DNA of 52,539 nucleotides. Source: Virgisporangium ochraceum. GTDB taxonomy: Bacteria; Actinomycetota; Actinomycetes; Mycobacteriales; Micromonosporaceae. A program made the position numbers and the translations under genes. Below, piece after piece: positions 26,416 to 34,650 of this stretch; the first letter of the stretch is position 1; every line of letters begins with the position of its first letter. The notes under the pieces are model-generated. The model saw only the letters and a program-made list of their open reading frames with translations, did no database searches and was not told the DNA's origin. The DNA lies in NCBI RefSeq assembly GCF_016863655.1, contig NZ_BOPH01000047.1, positions 1-52,539 on the forward strand, read 5' to 3'.

Positions 26416-26817
26416 TTACCGGTTGACGGGGAGACCGTCGGCGCGCTGGCGGAGCAGGGTGGCCACCGTCTGCGTGGTGGTCACCGGGTCGAGCGGGTGC
26501 ACCAGCGTGGCGTCGACCCGCGCGTACGCGGCCAGCCAGCGGTCGGCGGCGCGCGCGATGACCACGCACGTGGGCGGGCAGTCGGCGATCTCGTCCTTGA
26601 TCTGGCGGGCGATGCCCAGCCCGCCGGCCGGCGCGGCCTCACCGTCGAGCACCAGCAGGTCGACGTCGTACTCGTCGACCAGGCGCACGGTCTCGGCGTA
26701 GGAGTCGGACTCGACGAACTCGACCTCGAGGTCCTTGGCGGGGCGCGGGCCGATGGCCAGCCGCATGCGGTCCCGCACGTGCGGGTCGTCGCTGTAGAGC
26801 AGCACCGTCGAGGTCAT
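26416..26817 (-). CDS. Receiver-like protein lacking the switch residues
   Basis: 133 residues with a single CheY-like fold. It keeps an N-terminal acidic pair (LLYSDDPHVRDRM) and an Asp at the phosphoacceptor position (LLVLDGEAAP). The switch Ser/Thr position reads VVIARAAD and the conserved Lys is replaced by His (LVHPLDP). There is no output domain. It is probably a non-canonical or pseudo-receiver that works by protein contact. The ATG overlaps the TGA of the oxidase assembly gene, so it is made together with it; a role in oxidase biogenesis is inferred from this coupling only. Confidence 0.7.
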   Translation of the reverse strand: MTSTVLLYSDDPHVRDRMRLAIGPRPAKDLEVEFVESDSYAETVRLVDEYDVDLLVLDGEAAPAGGLGIARQIKDEIADCPPTCVVIARAADRWLAAYARVDATLVHPLDPVTTTQTVATLLRQRADGLPVNR

Positions 26818-27812
26818 GTCGTGGTCACTTCCTGCTGTTCGGTCGTCCCGGGGCGGATCGTACCTTCCGCGCGTTCGGCCCGGGCACGCTCCTCCGCCTC
26901 TTCCCGGTCGAGCTGGCGGTCGACGCGGCGCGCCTCCCGGTCGGCGGCCCGCATCCACTGGCCCACCAGGACGGCGAGCATCGTGATGCTGACGGCCTCG
27001 CCGCCGGCCCACAGGATGCCGCCGGCCAGCTCCTGGTCCTGGAACGGGTCGGCCCAGGGCAGGTTCAGCGACGGGTACCAGTCGCCGCCGAGCAGCGTCG
27101 TGCTCTGCATGATCGTGAGCCCCAGAACCGCGTGGAACGGCGTGCTGAGGACCATGAGCAGCGCCCGCCCCGGGTACGGCCACCGGCCGGGCAGCGGGTC
27201 GACCCCGATCAGCGGCCAGAAGAACAGGCAGCCGACGAGGATGAAGTGCGCGTGAACGAGCTCGTGCACCAGCTCGTTCCGCACGGTGAGCTCGTAGAGG
27301 CCGGTGAAGTACAGCGCGAACGGGGTGAACACGAACAGCCCGTAGGCCACCAGCGGGTGCGCCACCACCCGGGCGACGCGACTGTGCAGGACGGTGCTCA
27401 GCGCGTCACGTGGCTTTTTCGGCAGGACGCGCAACGCGAGCGTGACCGGCGCTCCGAGCGCGAGGAAAATCGGAGCGATCATCGACAGCACCATGTGCTG
27501 GATCATGTGGACGCTCAGCAGCGTCGTGTCGTACGCGCCCACCCCGGTGAGGGTGACCGCCGCGATCGCGACCAGCCCGCCGAGGAACGCGAGACCGCGG
27601 CCGACCGGCCACCTGTGACCGCGGGCGCGCAGCAGCCACCACGCGTAGCAGTACAGCGCGGCGGCCGCGAGGAGCGCGAGCGCCAGCCACGAGCCGGGCC
27701 GCGGCGCGAGCAGCGTCGCCGCCGACGGCGGGCCGAGCTCACCCCCGTGCGCCAGAATCGCGGCCCCGGGGCCCGTGCCCGCGACGGCGGGCACCAACAG
27801 CAGCGCATCCAC
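26814..27812 (-). CDS. Cytochrome c oxidase assembly protein (CtaG-like)
   Basis: 332 residues and about seven to eight membrane helices between residues 30 and 290. Family features include HMIQHMVLSMIAPIFLALGAP, HPLVAYGLFVFTPFALYF and VHAHFILVGCLFFWPLIG. The repeated His in helices could bind copper or heme during assembly of the CuB centre; this belongs to the caa3-type CtaG family. The C-terminus is a charged cytoplasmic tail. GTG start, probably leaderless (TAACCT nearby). It is divergent from ctaE, as expected for an accessory gene of the oxidase. Confidence 0.85.
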   Translation of the reverse strand: MDALLLVPAVAGTGPGAAILAHGGELGPPSAATLLAPRPGSWLALALLAAAALYCYAWWLLRARGHRWPVGRGLAFLGGLVAIAAVTLTGVGAYDTTLLSVHMIQHMVLSMIAPIFLALGAPVTLALRVLPKKPRDALSTVLHSRVARVVAHPLVAYGLFVFTPFALYFTGLYELTVRNELVHELVHAHFILVGCLFFWPLIGVDPLPGRWPYPGRALLMVLSTPFHAVLGLTIMQSTTLLGGDWYPSLNLPWADPFQDQELAGGILWAGGEAVSITMLAVLVGQWMRAADREARRVDRQLDREEAEERARAERAEGTIRPGTTEQQEVTTT

Positions 27813-27919
27813 GTGACCCAGGTTATTCCCGTTACCGTGCGAGGTCCCCCGCGGGAGGAGTTTGTGGGGCACGGACCTTGACATCTGGCCCCCGCGCAGC
27901 CAGGCGATCTCGCAGACGA

Positions 27920-27925
27920 CATAAT
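27920..27925 (+). promoter_or_regulatory. -10 element of the ctaE-qcrCAB operon
   Basis: CATAAT ends exactly 7 nt before the GTG of ctaE, with no Shine-Dalgarno. This predicts a leaderless respiratory operon transcript. A TTGACA at 27878-27883 is too far upstream (36 bp) to serve as its -35. Confidence 0.55.
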
Positions 27926-27931
27926 GACCGC

Positions 27932-28537
27932 GTGACTGCGGCTCCGGGCATCGCCAAGAACCAGATCCACTCGTTGACGCGGCCGAACATGGTCGCGGTC
28001 GGGACGATCGTCTGGCTCTCGAGCGAGCTGATGTTCTTCGCGGCGCTGTTCGCGATGTTCTTCTCCATCCGCGCGGCCATGCCCACTGAGTGGGCACACC
28101 ACTCGGAAGAGCTGAACATCCCGTACGCGCTCACCTTCACGGTGATCCTGGTGGCGTCCTCGATCACCTGCCAGATCGGCGTGTTCGCGGCCGAGCGCGG
28201 CGACGTGCACAGCCTGCGGCGCTGGTTCTTCATCACGTTCGTGATGGGCCTGATCTTCGTTCTCGGCCAGGCCAACGAGTACCGCACCCTGGTGCACGAG
28301 GGCATCAAGATCAACTCGGACGGGTTCGGGTCGATGTTCTACCTGACCACCGGCTTCCACGGACTACACGTGTCCGGCGGTCTGGTGGCGTTCATCTTCT
28401 ACATGATCCGAACGACCATGGGCCGGTTCACCCCGGCGCAGGCAACGGCGGCGATCGTCGTCTCGTACTACTGGCACTTCGTCGACATCGTGTGGATCGC
28501 GCTGTTCTTCATGATCTACATCCTGCCGTTCATCTAG
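27932..28537 (+). CDS. ctaE: Cytochrome c oxidase subunit III (aa3)
   Basis: 201 residues, five predicted membrane helices. Motifs include MVAVGTIVWLSSELMFFAALF, the conserved EW/E helix region GQANEYRTL, the YLTTGFHGLHVSGGL segment and YYWHFVDIVWIALF. Subunit III stabilises subunit I and supports proton uptake. It heads the ctaE-qcrC-qcrA-qcrB cluster, the normal order in actinobacteria, where bcc and aa3 form a supercomplex. Start GTG at 27932 is preferred over an upstream in-frame ATG because of the -10 position. Confidence 0.95.
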   Translation: MTAAPGIAKNQIHSLTRPNMVAVGTIVWLSSELMFFAALFAMFFSIRAAMPTEWAHHSEELNIPYALTFTVILVASSITCQIGVFAAERGDVHSLRRWFFITFVMGLIFVLGQANEYRTLVHEGIKINSDGFGSMFYLTTGFHGLHVSGGLVAFIFYMIRTTMGRFTPAQATAAIVVSYYWHFVDIVWIALFFMIYILPFI

Positions 28538-28613
28538 AACACGTCACGTTTCCAAACGACGCATCGTCTCAGGTACGTGGGCGTAGCAGAAAACTCCATG
28601 CCAAGGTGAGGTT

Positions 28614-29507
28614 ATGAGCTGGAAACTGGGTCGGCGCCGGCCGGGTGGACCCGCCGGCGACCCGGGCGGCAGGTCCGCAGGTGGACCCGCCGGCGAGCGC
28701 ACCCACGGTGTGCCGGCGTTCCGCCGGCCGCCCGGTCGGCTACGTCGCCGGCTGGGTGCCACCGTGCGCCTGCTCGCGGCGCTGACCATCGTCGGTGGCT
28801 TCTACACCGCGATGGCCCCGGGCATCACCCAGGCGGAGGACACCCCGCCGCTGTCCACGGCCGCCGAGCAGGGCAAGCGCCTGTACGAGACCACCTGCAT
28901 CACCTGCCACGGCCCCGGCGCCCAGGGCGTGCAGGGGCGCGGCCCGAGCCTTCTCGGCGCCGGCTCCGCGGCGGTGGAGTTCCAGGTCGGCACCGGTCGC
29001 ATGCCGATGGCCCAGCAGGAGGCCCAGGCCCCCAAGAAGCCCAACCTCTACACCTGGGACCAGGCGCGCCAGATCGGTGCCTACATCCAGGCCCTCGGCG
29101 GCGGCCCGGAGATCCCCGGCGGTGAGCTGGTCGACACCGGCGACGAGGCGATCTCGCGCGGTGGCGAACTGTTCCGCATCAACTGCTCGGCCTGCCACGG
29201 GTACGGCGGCGGCGGCGGTGCGCTGTCCTCCGGCAAGTACGCCCCCTCGCTCGACGAGGTGTCACCCCGGGTGATCTACGCGGCGCTGCTCACCGGTCCG
29301 CAGAACATGCCCGTGTTCGGCGACAACCAGCTCACGCCCGACGAGAAGCGGGCGCTCATCGGCTACATCACGACCCTGCAGGAGGACAAGGATCCGGGTG
29401 GCTTCGGCCTGGCCCGGCTCGGCCCGGTGCCCGAGGCACTGGTGATCTTCCTGGTCGGCATTGTGGTCCTGGTGTTCTCGACGCTGTGGATTGCGGGGAA
29501 GTCGTGA
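28614..29507 (+). CDS. qcrC: Diheme cytochrome c of the bcc complex
   Basis: 297 residues. An N-terminal Pro/Gly/Arg-rich cytoplasmic stretch is followed by a membrane helix (LLAALTIVGGFYTAMAPGI). Two c-type heme sites follow, CITCH and CSACH, each with a distal Met. A C-terminal helix (ALVIFLVGIVVLVFSTLWI) ends the chain. The two hemes carry electrons from the Rieske protein directly to CuA of the oxidase, replacing a soluble cytochrome c. GGTGAGG precedes the ATG. The gap of 76 nt after ctaE has no terminator. Confidence 0.96.
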   Translation: MSWKLGRRRPGGPAGDPGGRSAGGPAGERTHGVPAFRRPPGRLRRRLGATVRLLAALTIVGGFYTAMAPGITQAEDTPPLSTAAEQGKRLYETTCITCHGPGAQGVQGRGPSLLGAGSAAVEFQVGTGRMPMAQQEAQAPKKPNLYTWDQARQIGAYIQALGGGPEIPGGELVDTGDEAISRGGELFRINCSACHGYGGGGGALSSGKYAPSLDEVSPRVIYAALLTGPQNMPVFGDNQLTPDEKRALIGYITTLQEDKDPGGFGLARLGPVPEALVIFLVGIVVLVFSTLWIAGKS

Positions 29508-30610
29508 CGGTCGACACGAAGCACAGGCACGACGAGCCCAACCCTCATGACGATGGGGAGCCGTTCGACGTCTCCGACCCGCGGCACACCCGGTTCGACC
29601 TGGTGCGCGAGGGCGCCCGACGCGACGGCGTCGAGATCGTGCACTACGCGCCCCGGTTCCCGGTGCGCGGCACCAAGGCCGAGAAGCGGGTCGAGCGCAC
29701 GATCGCGTTCTTCTTCCTGCTCACCGGCGCCGCCTCGGTCGGGTTCGTGATCGCGTTCGGCTGGTGGCCCTGGGAGTACGAGCGCGCCTCGGGCCCGGGC
29801 GACTACTACACGCCGCTGCTCGGTCTCACGCTCGGCCTGGCGCTGCTCGGCCTCGGCGCCGCGGTGATCATCTTCGCGAAGAAGCTGCTGCCCGAAGAGG
29901 TCGCGGTGCAGGACCGGCACGACGGCGCGTCGCCCACCGACGAGCGCGTCATGACCGGCGCCACGCTGCTGAACATGGCCGACGAGACCGGGATCACCCG
30001 GCGGCCGCTGCTCAAGGGCGCGATCGCGCTCGGCGTGGCTCCGTTCGCCGCGGTGCCGGTGGTCGCGCTGGGCGGGTTGATCAACGACCCGCACGACGAG
30101 GACATGTACTACCACACCGGATTCCAGCCCGGTGAGAACGGCGAGAAGATCCGCCTGGTCCGCGAGGACGAGACCCCGGTGCGGCCCGAGGAGGTCAGCG
30201 TCGGCGGGCAGATCACGGTGTTCCCGGGCATCCCGCACGGCGACACCAACCAGCACGCCGACTCGCCGACGCTCCTGATCCACCTGCGCCAGAACGACGC
30301 CGAGGAGCTTCGCGGCAACCTCGGCCGCATCGAGGTCAACAAGGACGCGATGTACGGCAACTACGTCGCCTACTCCAAGATCTGCACCCACGCCGGCTGC
30401 CCCGCCAGCCTGTACGAGCAGCAGACGAACCGTCTGCTCTGCCCGTGCCACCAGTCGCAGTTCCAGATCACCGACAACGCCCGGCCGATCTTCGGCCCGG
30501 CGACGCGGCGTCTGCCAATGTTGCCGCTGGAAGTAGACGAGGAAGGCTACTTCGTGGCGAAATCGGATTACCGGGTTCCGGTGGGTCCTGGCTTCTGGGA
30601 ACGGCCATGA
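29504..30610 (+). CDS. qcrA: Rieske Fe-S subunit of the bcc complex
   Basis: 368 residues. Three membrane helices (about 75-95, 115-135 and 170-190), the last preceded by a twin-arginine-like segment ITRRPLLKGAIALG; such dual insertion is known for actinobacterial QcrA. The 2Fe-2S ligands are in CTHAGCPASLYE and LLCPCHQSQF. A charged N-terminal cytoplasmic extension precedes the helices. It oxidises quinol and passes electrons to QcrC. The GTG start overlaps the qcrC stop (GTGA). Confidence 0.96.
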   Translation: MTVDTKHRHDEPNPHDDGEPFDVSDPRHTRFDLVREGARRDGVEIVHYAPRFPVRGTKAEKRVERTIAFFFLLTGAASVGFVIAFGWWPWEYERASGPGDYYTPLLGLTLGLALLGLGAAVIIFAKKLLPEEVAVQDRHDGASPTDERVMTGATLLNMADETGITRRPLLKGAIALGVAPFAAVPVVALGGLINDPHDEDMYYHTGFQPGENGEKIRLVREDETPVRPEEVSVGGQITVFPGIPHGDTNQHADSPTLLIHLRQNDAEELRGNLGRIEVNKDAMYGNYVAYSKICTHAGCPASLYEQQTNRLLCPCHQSQFQITDNARPIFGPATRRLPMLPLEVDEEGYFVAKSDYRVPVGPGFWERP

Positions 30611-30644
30611 CGGAACGGAGCCCTCGCAGGAAGCGGTGCGAGCC

Positions 30645-32261
30645 ATGAAAAAGCGCAAGTTCGACATCGCCGAGCTACCGGCCAAGGCGGCCGGTGAGGT
30701 CGACGACCGGCTCCAGGTGGCCACGCCGCTGCGTCGCCTGTTGAACAAGGTCTTCCCCGACCACTGGTCGTTCCTGCTCGGCGAGATCGCCCTCTACTCG
30801 TTCATCGTGCTGCTGCTCACGGGCACGTACCTGGCGCTGTTCTTCGACCCCTCCATGGAGGAGGTCGTCTACGACGGCGCCTACACCCCGCTGCGCGGCA
30901 TCGACATGTCGCGGGCCTACGAGTCGGCCCTCGAGCTGTCGTTCGAGGTCCGCGGCGGCCTGTTCATGCGGCAGATGCACCACTGGTCGGCGCTGCTGTT
31001 CATGGCCGCGATCGTGCTGCACATGTTCCGGGTGTTCTTCACCGGCGCGTTCCGCAAGCCGCGCGAGCTCAACTGGATCATCGGCTCGCTGCTCTTCTGG
31101 GTCGGCTTCCTCGCCGGCTTCACCGGCTACTCGCTCCCCGACGACGCCCTCTCGGGCACCGGCCTGCGGATCGCCCACGCGATCATGCTGTCGATCCCGG
31201 TGATCGGCTCGTGGGTGGCCAGTTCGCTGTTCGGCGGCGAGTTCCCGGGCACCCAGATCCTGAACATCTTCTTCATCGCCCACGTGCTGCTCATCCCGGG
31301 CGCGCTGCTGGCGCTGATCTCGGCGCACATGGGGCTGCTGGTCAAGCAGAAGCACACCCAGTTCCCCGGCCCGGGGCGCACGAACCACAACGTGGTCGGC
31401 GTGCGCATGTTCCCCGGGTTCGCGTTCAAGGCCGGCGGGTTCTTCATGCTGGTCTTCGCGGTGATCGCCCTGCTCGGCGGCCTGTTCCAGATCAACCCGG
31501 TGTGGATCTTCGGGCCGTACCAGGCCGCGGTGGTCTCCTCGGCCAGCCAGCCCGACTGGTACGTCATGTTCCTCGACGGCTCCACGCGTCTGTTCCCGCC
31601 GTGGGAGATCCGGGTGTGGAACTACACCGTCCCGCCGCTGTTCTGGCCGACGGTGGTGCTGCCCGGCATCCTCACGATGCTGCCCACGGTGTACCCGTTC
31701 ATCGAGGCGCGGTTCACCAAGGACAAGGAGGCGCACCACCTCCTCCAGCGTCCGCGTGACGTGCCCTGGCGCACCGGCCTGGGTGCCATGGCGATCACGT
31801 TCTACGTGGTGCTGACGCTGTCGGGCGCCAACGACGTCATCGCCGAACGGTTCCACATCAGCCTCAACGCCATGACCTGGGCCGGCCGCATCGGCCTGCT
31901 GGTACTGCCGCCGCTGGGCTACTACGTGGCGTACCGGATCGCGCTGGCACTCCAGCAGCACGACCGCGAGGTCCTGGCCCACGGCGTCGAGACCGGCATC
32001 ATCCGCCGCCTCCCCGACGGTGGGTTCGTGGAGATCCACCAGCCGCTGGCCGCCAGCGACAACGGTCACCACGCGCACCTGGACTACCAGGGCGCGCCGG
32101 TGCCGAAGAAGATGAACCGCCTCGGTGCGCTGCTGCCCACCGTCCGTGGCTTCTTCTACCCGATCGAGAAGCCGGCCCCACCGGTGCAGCTCAACAAGCC
32201 CAGCGAGGCCCCCGTCTCCCCCGCCCCCGCGCGCGAGGAGATCGGCTCCGGCACCCGCTAG
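30645..32261 (+). CDS. qcrB: Cytochrome b subunit of the bcc complex
   Basis: About 538 residues, eight or nine membrane helices. The b-heme histidines lie in QMHHWSALLFMAAIVLHM and IAHVLLIPGALLALISAHMG. A long C-terminal cytoplasmic tail (beyond residue 420) is typical of the actinobacterial form. It contains the quinol oxidation and reduction sites. ATG at 30645 has AGGAA 12 nt upstream; a GTG at 30636 is an alternative with too short spacing. A strong terminator follows immediately. Confidence 0.95.
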   Translation: MKKRKFDIAELPAKAAGEVDDRLQVATPLRRLLNKVFPDHWSFLLGEIALYSFIVLLLTGTYLALFFDPSMEEVVYDGAYTPLRGIDMSRAYESALELSFEVRGGLFMRQMHHWSALLFMAAIVLHMFRVFFTGAFRKPRELNWIIGSLLFWVGFLAGFTGYSLPDDALSGTGLRIAHAIMLSIPVIGSWVASSLFGGEFPGTQILNIFFIAHVLLIPGALLALISAHMGLLVKQKHTQFPGPGRTNHNVVGVRMFPGFAFKAGGFFMLVFAVIALLGGLFQINPVWIFGPYQAAVVSSASQPDWYVMFLDGSTRLFPPWEIRVWNYTVPPLFWPTVVLPGILTMLPTVYPFIEARFTKDKEAHHLLQRPRDVPWRTGLGAMAITFYVVLTLSGANDVIAERFHISLNAMTWAGRIGLLVLPPLGYYVAYRIALALQQHDREVLAHGVETGIIRRLPDGGFVEIHQPLAASDNGHHAHLDYQGAPVPKKMNRLGALLPTVRGFFYPIEKPAPPVQLNKPSEAPVSPAPAREEIGSGTR

Positions 32262-32272
32262 GCCCGAACCAG

Positions 32273-32308
32273 GAGCGAGCCCCGAAGGATGGCCTCCGGG
32301 GCTCGCTC
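32273..32308 (+). terminator. Terminator of ctaE-qcrCAB
   Basis: A perfect 12-bp GC-rich stem, GAGCGAGCCCCG (32273-32284) with its complement at 32297-32308, followed by TTTGT. It starts 12 bp after the qcrB stop codon, which suits the end of the respiratory operon. Confidence 0.85.
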
Positions 32309-32309
32309 T

Positions 32310-32689
32310 TTGTCTGCCTGTTGTCTGCTCCTCGTCTGCCGGTTGGCTGCCGGGTCGCTCCTTGTATGCCTGTTTGCTCCTTGTATGCGCGGTTGCTCAT
32401 TATCTGCCCGGTCGCTTCGCCGCCGCATACGCGACCATGCCCCAGCCCGTACCACGCCCCACCCCGCACCACGCCCGCCCCGCACCACGCCCACCCCGCA
32501 CCCACCGCACCGCGCCCACCCCGCACCCACCCCGCACCCACCGCACCACGCCCACCCGGCACCGCGCCCGCCCCGCACCACGCCCGGCGGTACCGCCGGG
32601 TTCACCCGCACCACGCCCGTCCTGCGCGGAGCGCGGCACCCGCACCACGCCCACCCGCCCGTACCACGCTCGCCCACACCACGGTGTGT
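32310..32689. repeat. Low-complexity degenerate repeats downstream of qcrB
   Basis: About 380 bp without a supported gene. The first third holds near-repeats of CTCCTTGTATGC and TGTCTGCC (32315-32415), with lower GC than the surroundings. The rest (about 32440-32690) is a C-rich array of short variants of CACCACGCCC and CACCCCGCAC. Long open frames on both strands come from this composition and are not genes. It runs directly into IR-2 copy 1. Confidence 0.75.
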
Positions 32690-32758
32690 CCACAGACGAC
32701 GCTCTATCCGGTGCGGTTCCGGAGCGGCTATCTACACCGGATCGAGCGTCGTCTGTGG
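32690..32758. repeat. IR-2 inverted repeat, copy 1
   Basis: Arms 32690-32713 and 32735-32758 pair over 24 bp with a single mismatch around a 21-nt loop. The shared family core is GACGCTCGATCCGGTG. It ends 50 bp upstream of the start of the anchored-protein gene and lies beyond the repeat array downstream of qcrB. It is related to 44360-44420 but unrelated in sequence to IR-1. Confidence 0.9.
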
Positions 32759-32808
32759 ATGCGCCGCGCCGCAACCGAAGTGGCTGGAGTGGCGTTGAAC
32801 GACCCGTG

Positions 32809-33501
32809 ATGGGCGATCTGACCACCAAGAAGCGAATTGCGGCCGGCATCGCGGCCGCCGCGTTGAGCGTGCCGCTCCTGATGGGCGCGTTCCAGCTGTT
32901 CGGCTGGGGTGGCGGCGACTCCGCCCGGAAGGCCGGCAGCCCGGCCGACGCCCAGGCGCTGCGTGACTTCGCCGCCAACCTCGCCAACGGGCAGGACCTC
33001 GCCTACACGGCCGGCTACACCACCGGGAACGGCACGGCCGTCACCGCCGTCCAGGAGGCACCCCGCCGCGCCTACCGCAGCGCCGCGGCCGTGTACGTCG
33101 CCGGTCCCGACGCGAACGTGCTCTGCCGCACACCGGGCGGCGAGGCGCCCAACTGCGTGCGCTCGTCGGGCACCGACGGCATCCCGCTGACCCACGCCAA
33201 GGCCCTCGTCGACGTGCTCGCGCCGGACTTCATCGCGCCGGAGCTGGTGAGCGCCTACCTGAGCCGGCTGGCGGCCCGCGTGCCCGGCCCGGTGGAGCGG
33301 TCGACGCGCGACATCGCCGGCCGGTCGACGGAGTGCGTCCGGGTGGCCGAGGTGATCGAGGCCTGCGCCACGGCGGAGGGGGTGCTGGCCCACTTCGAGT
33401 CCCCCGACGGGCGGCTCACGCTCACCACCTACCAGGCGGCCGCGGCGCCGGAGGGCTTCACGCTGCCACCCAACGCGGTGGTCACCGACGTCGACGGCTG
33501 A
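32809..33501 (+). CDS. Membrane-anchored or secreted protein of unknown function
   Basis: 230 residues. Residues 6-32 form a signal anchor or signal peptide (KKRIAAGIAAAALSVPLLMG). The exported part has four cysteines (VLCRTPGG, NCVRSSG, ECVRVAEV, EACATAEG), enough for two disulfides. Its general look is that of a small extracytoplasmic domain, similar in style to actinobacterial lipoprotein-like proteins, but there is no lipobox. No family recognised. A GTG one codon upstream is an alternative start; the Shine-Dalgarno is weak. Confidence 0.7.
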   Translation: MGDLTTKKRIAAGIAAAALSVPLLMGAFQLFGWGGGDSARKAGSPADAQALRDFAANLANGQDLAYTAGYTTGNGTAVTAVQEAPRRAYRSAAAVYVAGPDANVLCRTPGGEAPNCVRSSGTDGIPLTHAKALVDVLAPDFIAPELVSAYLSRLAARVPGPVERSTRDIAGRSTECVRVAEVIEACATAEGVLAHFESPDGRLTLTTYQAAAAPEGFTLPPNAVVTDVDG

Positions 33502-33634
33502 GAGGCCGCCCGGGGACCGCTGAGAAGCCGCATGTGGACCGTCGAGGGCGCCGGCCGTGTGCGACACGCCGGGCCGGCCTACCGTGCCGGCGCGGCGGGT
33601 CGTGCGACCGTCGAGGTGACGGAAGGTGCGAGCC

Positions 33635-33847
33635 GTGTTCAGCTATCAACTCCACTGCCCCGCGTGCGCGCAGCCGCGCACGTTCGAGCAGCCGCCGTGT
33701 GCCGACCAGCACGAGCCCACGTGCCCCGAGTGGGCGTGCACGTCGTGCGGCACCGCGGTCCTGGTCGAGCCGCCGATGCCGCGGCTGCTGCCGCTGCCCC
33801 GGCTCGCGCCGCTGCCCCGCCAGCGCAACCGACGGCTCGCGGCCTGA
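33635..33847 (+). CDS. Small zinc-ribbon-like protein
   Basis: 70 residues. Cysteines are arranged as HCPACAQ, PPCADQ, TCPEWACTSCG, giving two CxxC pairs (CPAC and CTSC) that can hold a structural zinc. The C-terminus is Pro/Leu/Arg-rich. The GTG at 33635 has GGAAGG 8-9 nt upstream; an upstream in-frame GTG lacks one. It could be a small regulatory or chaperone-like zinc protein; the function is not assignable. Confidence 0.65.
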   Translation: MFSYQLHCPACAQPRTFEQPPCADQHEPTCPEWACTSCGTAVLVEPPMPRLLPLPRLAPLPRQRNRRLAA

Positions 33848-33868
33848 TTCAGGGGTCCCTGAACAGGC
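33842..33868. terminator. Hairpin after the zinc-ribbon gene
   Basis: A 12-bp stem with one bulge, built on the palindrome TTCAGGGGTCCCTGAA (33848-33863), starts at the stop codon. The very short loop makes a DNA operator an alternative reading. Confidence 0.4.
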
Positions 33869-33940
33869 GTCAAACACCCCAAATCACGCGCCGAAGAACG
33901 GATTTCATCGATCTACATCTGTTCCGGAGCGTGACTTCGC

Positions 33941-33949
33941 CATAACAAT
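33941..33949 (+). promoter_or_regulatory. Possible -10 region of the phospholipase A2 gene
   Basis: CATAACAAT in a locally AT-rich stretch, 45 nt before the start. It is followed by ATGGG/CCCAT half-sites (33948-33965) that could be an operator. No clear -35 was found. Confidence 0.3.
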
Positions 33950-33993
33950 GGGACACTTGGCCCATTCGGGGGCCCGGCCATACGAGGTGACCC

Positions 33994-34545
33994 ATGAAGC
34001 GCCGCCTTGCCGCCATCGTCGCCGCACCCATCCTCGGGTTGCTCGCGCTCGGAGCCGCTGCCACCCCAGCGGCAGCCGTCACACCGGCACAGAAGTTGAG
34101 CGTGATGAGCACGTTCACGCAGACCAGTGCCACCAGCTACAACTCCTGGAACTCGGCCCGCCTCAACCAGGGTGCCTGGGCCTCCTACGGGTTCGACTGG
34201 AGCACCGACTACTGCTCCGCCAGCCCCGACCAGCCGTCCGGCTTCGACTTTCGGCTCTCCTGCCACCGGCACGACTGGGGCTACCGCAACTACAAGGACA
34301 TGAGCCAGTTCGACGCGAACAAGGCGCGCATCGACAGCGCGTTCTACGAGGACCTCAAGCGCAAGTGCGGCACGTACAACTCGATCGTGCGGCCGGTCTG
34401 CCTCGGCCTCGCCTGGACCTACTACCAGGCCGTGAGCGTGTTCGGGAACCTCGCGGTGTCGCAGGCCGAGGTCGACAAGGCCTCCGCGAAGAAGGCGCAG
34501 CTCGAGGCGCAGGCACGCGCCGAGCGGGCGGCCGGCGCCAGCTGA
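33994..34545 (+). CDS. Secreted prokaryotic phospholipase A2
   Basis: 183 residues. A Sec signal peptide occupies residues 1-29 (MKRRLAAIVAAPILGLLAL, with cleavage probably after PAAA). The mature part matches bacterial PLA2 (Streptomyces violaceoruber type): the calcium/active-site segment FDFRLSCHRHDWGYRNY supplies the catalytic His-Asp pair, and four cysteines (YCSAS, SCHRH, KCGTY, VCLGL) can form two disulfides. It hydrolyses the sn-2 acyl bond of phospholipids outside the cell. A charged Ala/Glu/Lys C-terminal helix is present. GAGGTGA is the Shine-Dalgarno. It is monocistronic. Confidence 0.92.
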   Translation: MKRRLAAIVAAPILGLLALGAAATPAAAVTPAQKLSVMSTFTQTSATSYNSWNSARLNQGAWASYGFDWSTDYCSASPDQPSGFDFRLSCHRHDWGYRNYKDMSQFDANKARIDSAFYEDLKRKCGTYNSIVRPVCLGLAWTYYQAVSVFGNLAVSQAEVDKASAKKAQLEAQARAERAAGAS

Positions 34546-34582
34546 CGCCACCGCCCCGGGGTCGCTGACTCCGGGAGAACGT

Positions 34583-34619
34583 GAACGCCCCCGGCCGGAG
34601 AACCCGGCCGGGGGCGTTC
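34583..34619. terminator. Bidirectional terminator between PLA2 and ctaF
   Basis: A perfect 16-bp stem (34583-34598 with 34604-34619) and a 5-nt loop between the convergent genes ending at 34545 and 34651. No U-tract on either side, but the stem is very stable. Confidence 0.85.
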
Positions 34620-34650
34620 GTCGTCTGGGGCGTTCGTCCTCTGTGGGCGC

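Noticed and set aside
27878..27883. TTGACA as -35 of the ctaE promoter
   Set aside because: It is 36 bp from the -10 element, far beyond the usual 16-18 bp.
32125..32808. Long Pro/His/Arg-rich open frames between qcrB and the anchored-protein gene
   Set aside because: They arise from the C-rich repeat block, have no start signals and no coherent protein pattern.
33535..33945. Plus-strand open frame overlapping the zinc-ribbon gene
   Set aside because: No family signature; the Cys-rich frame starting at 33635 has a Shine-Dalgarno and a recognisable motif.
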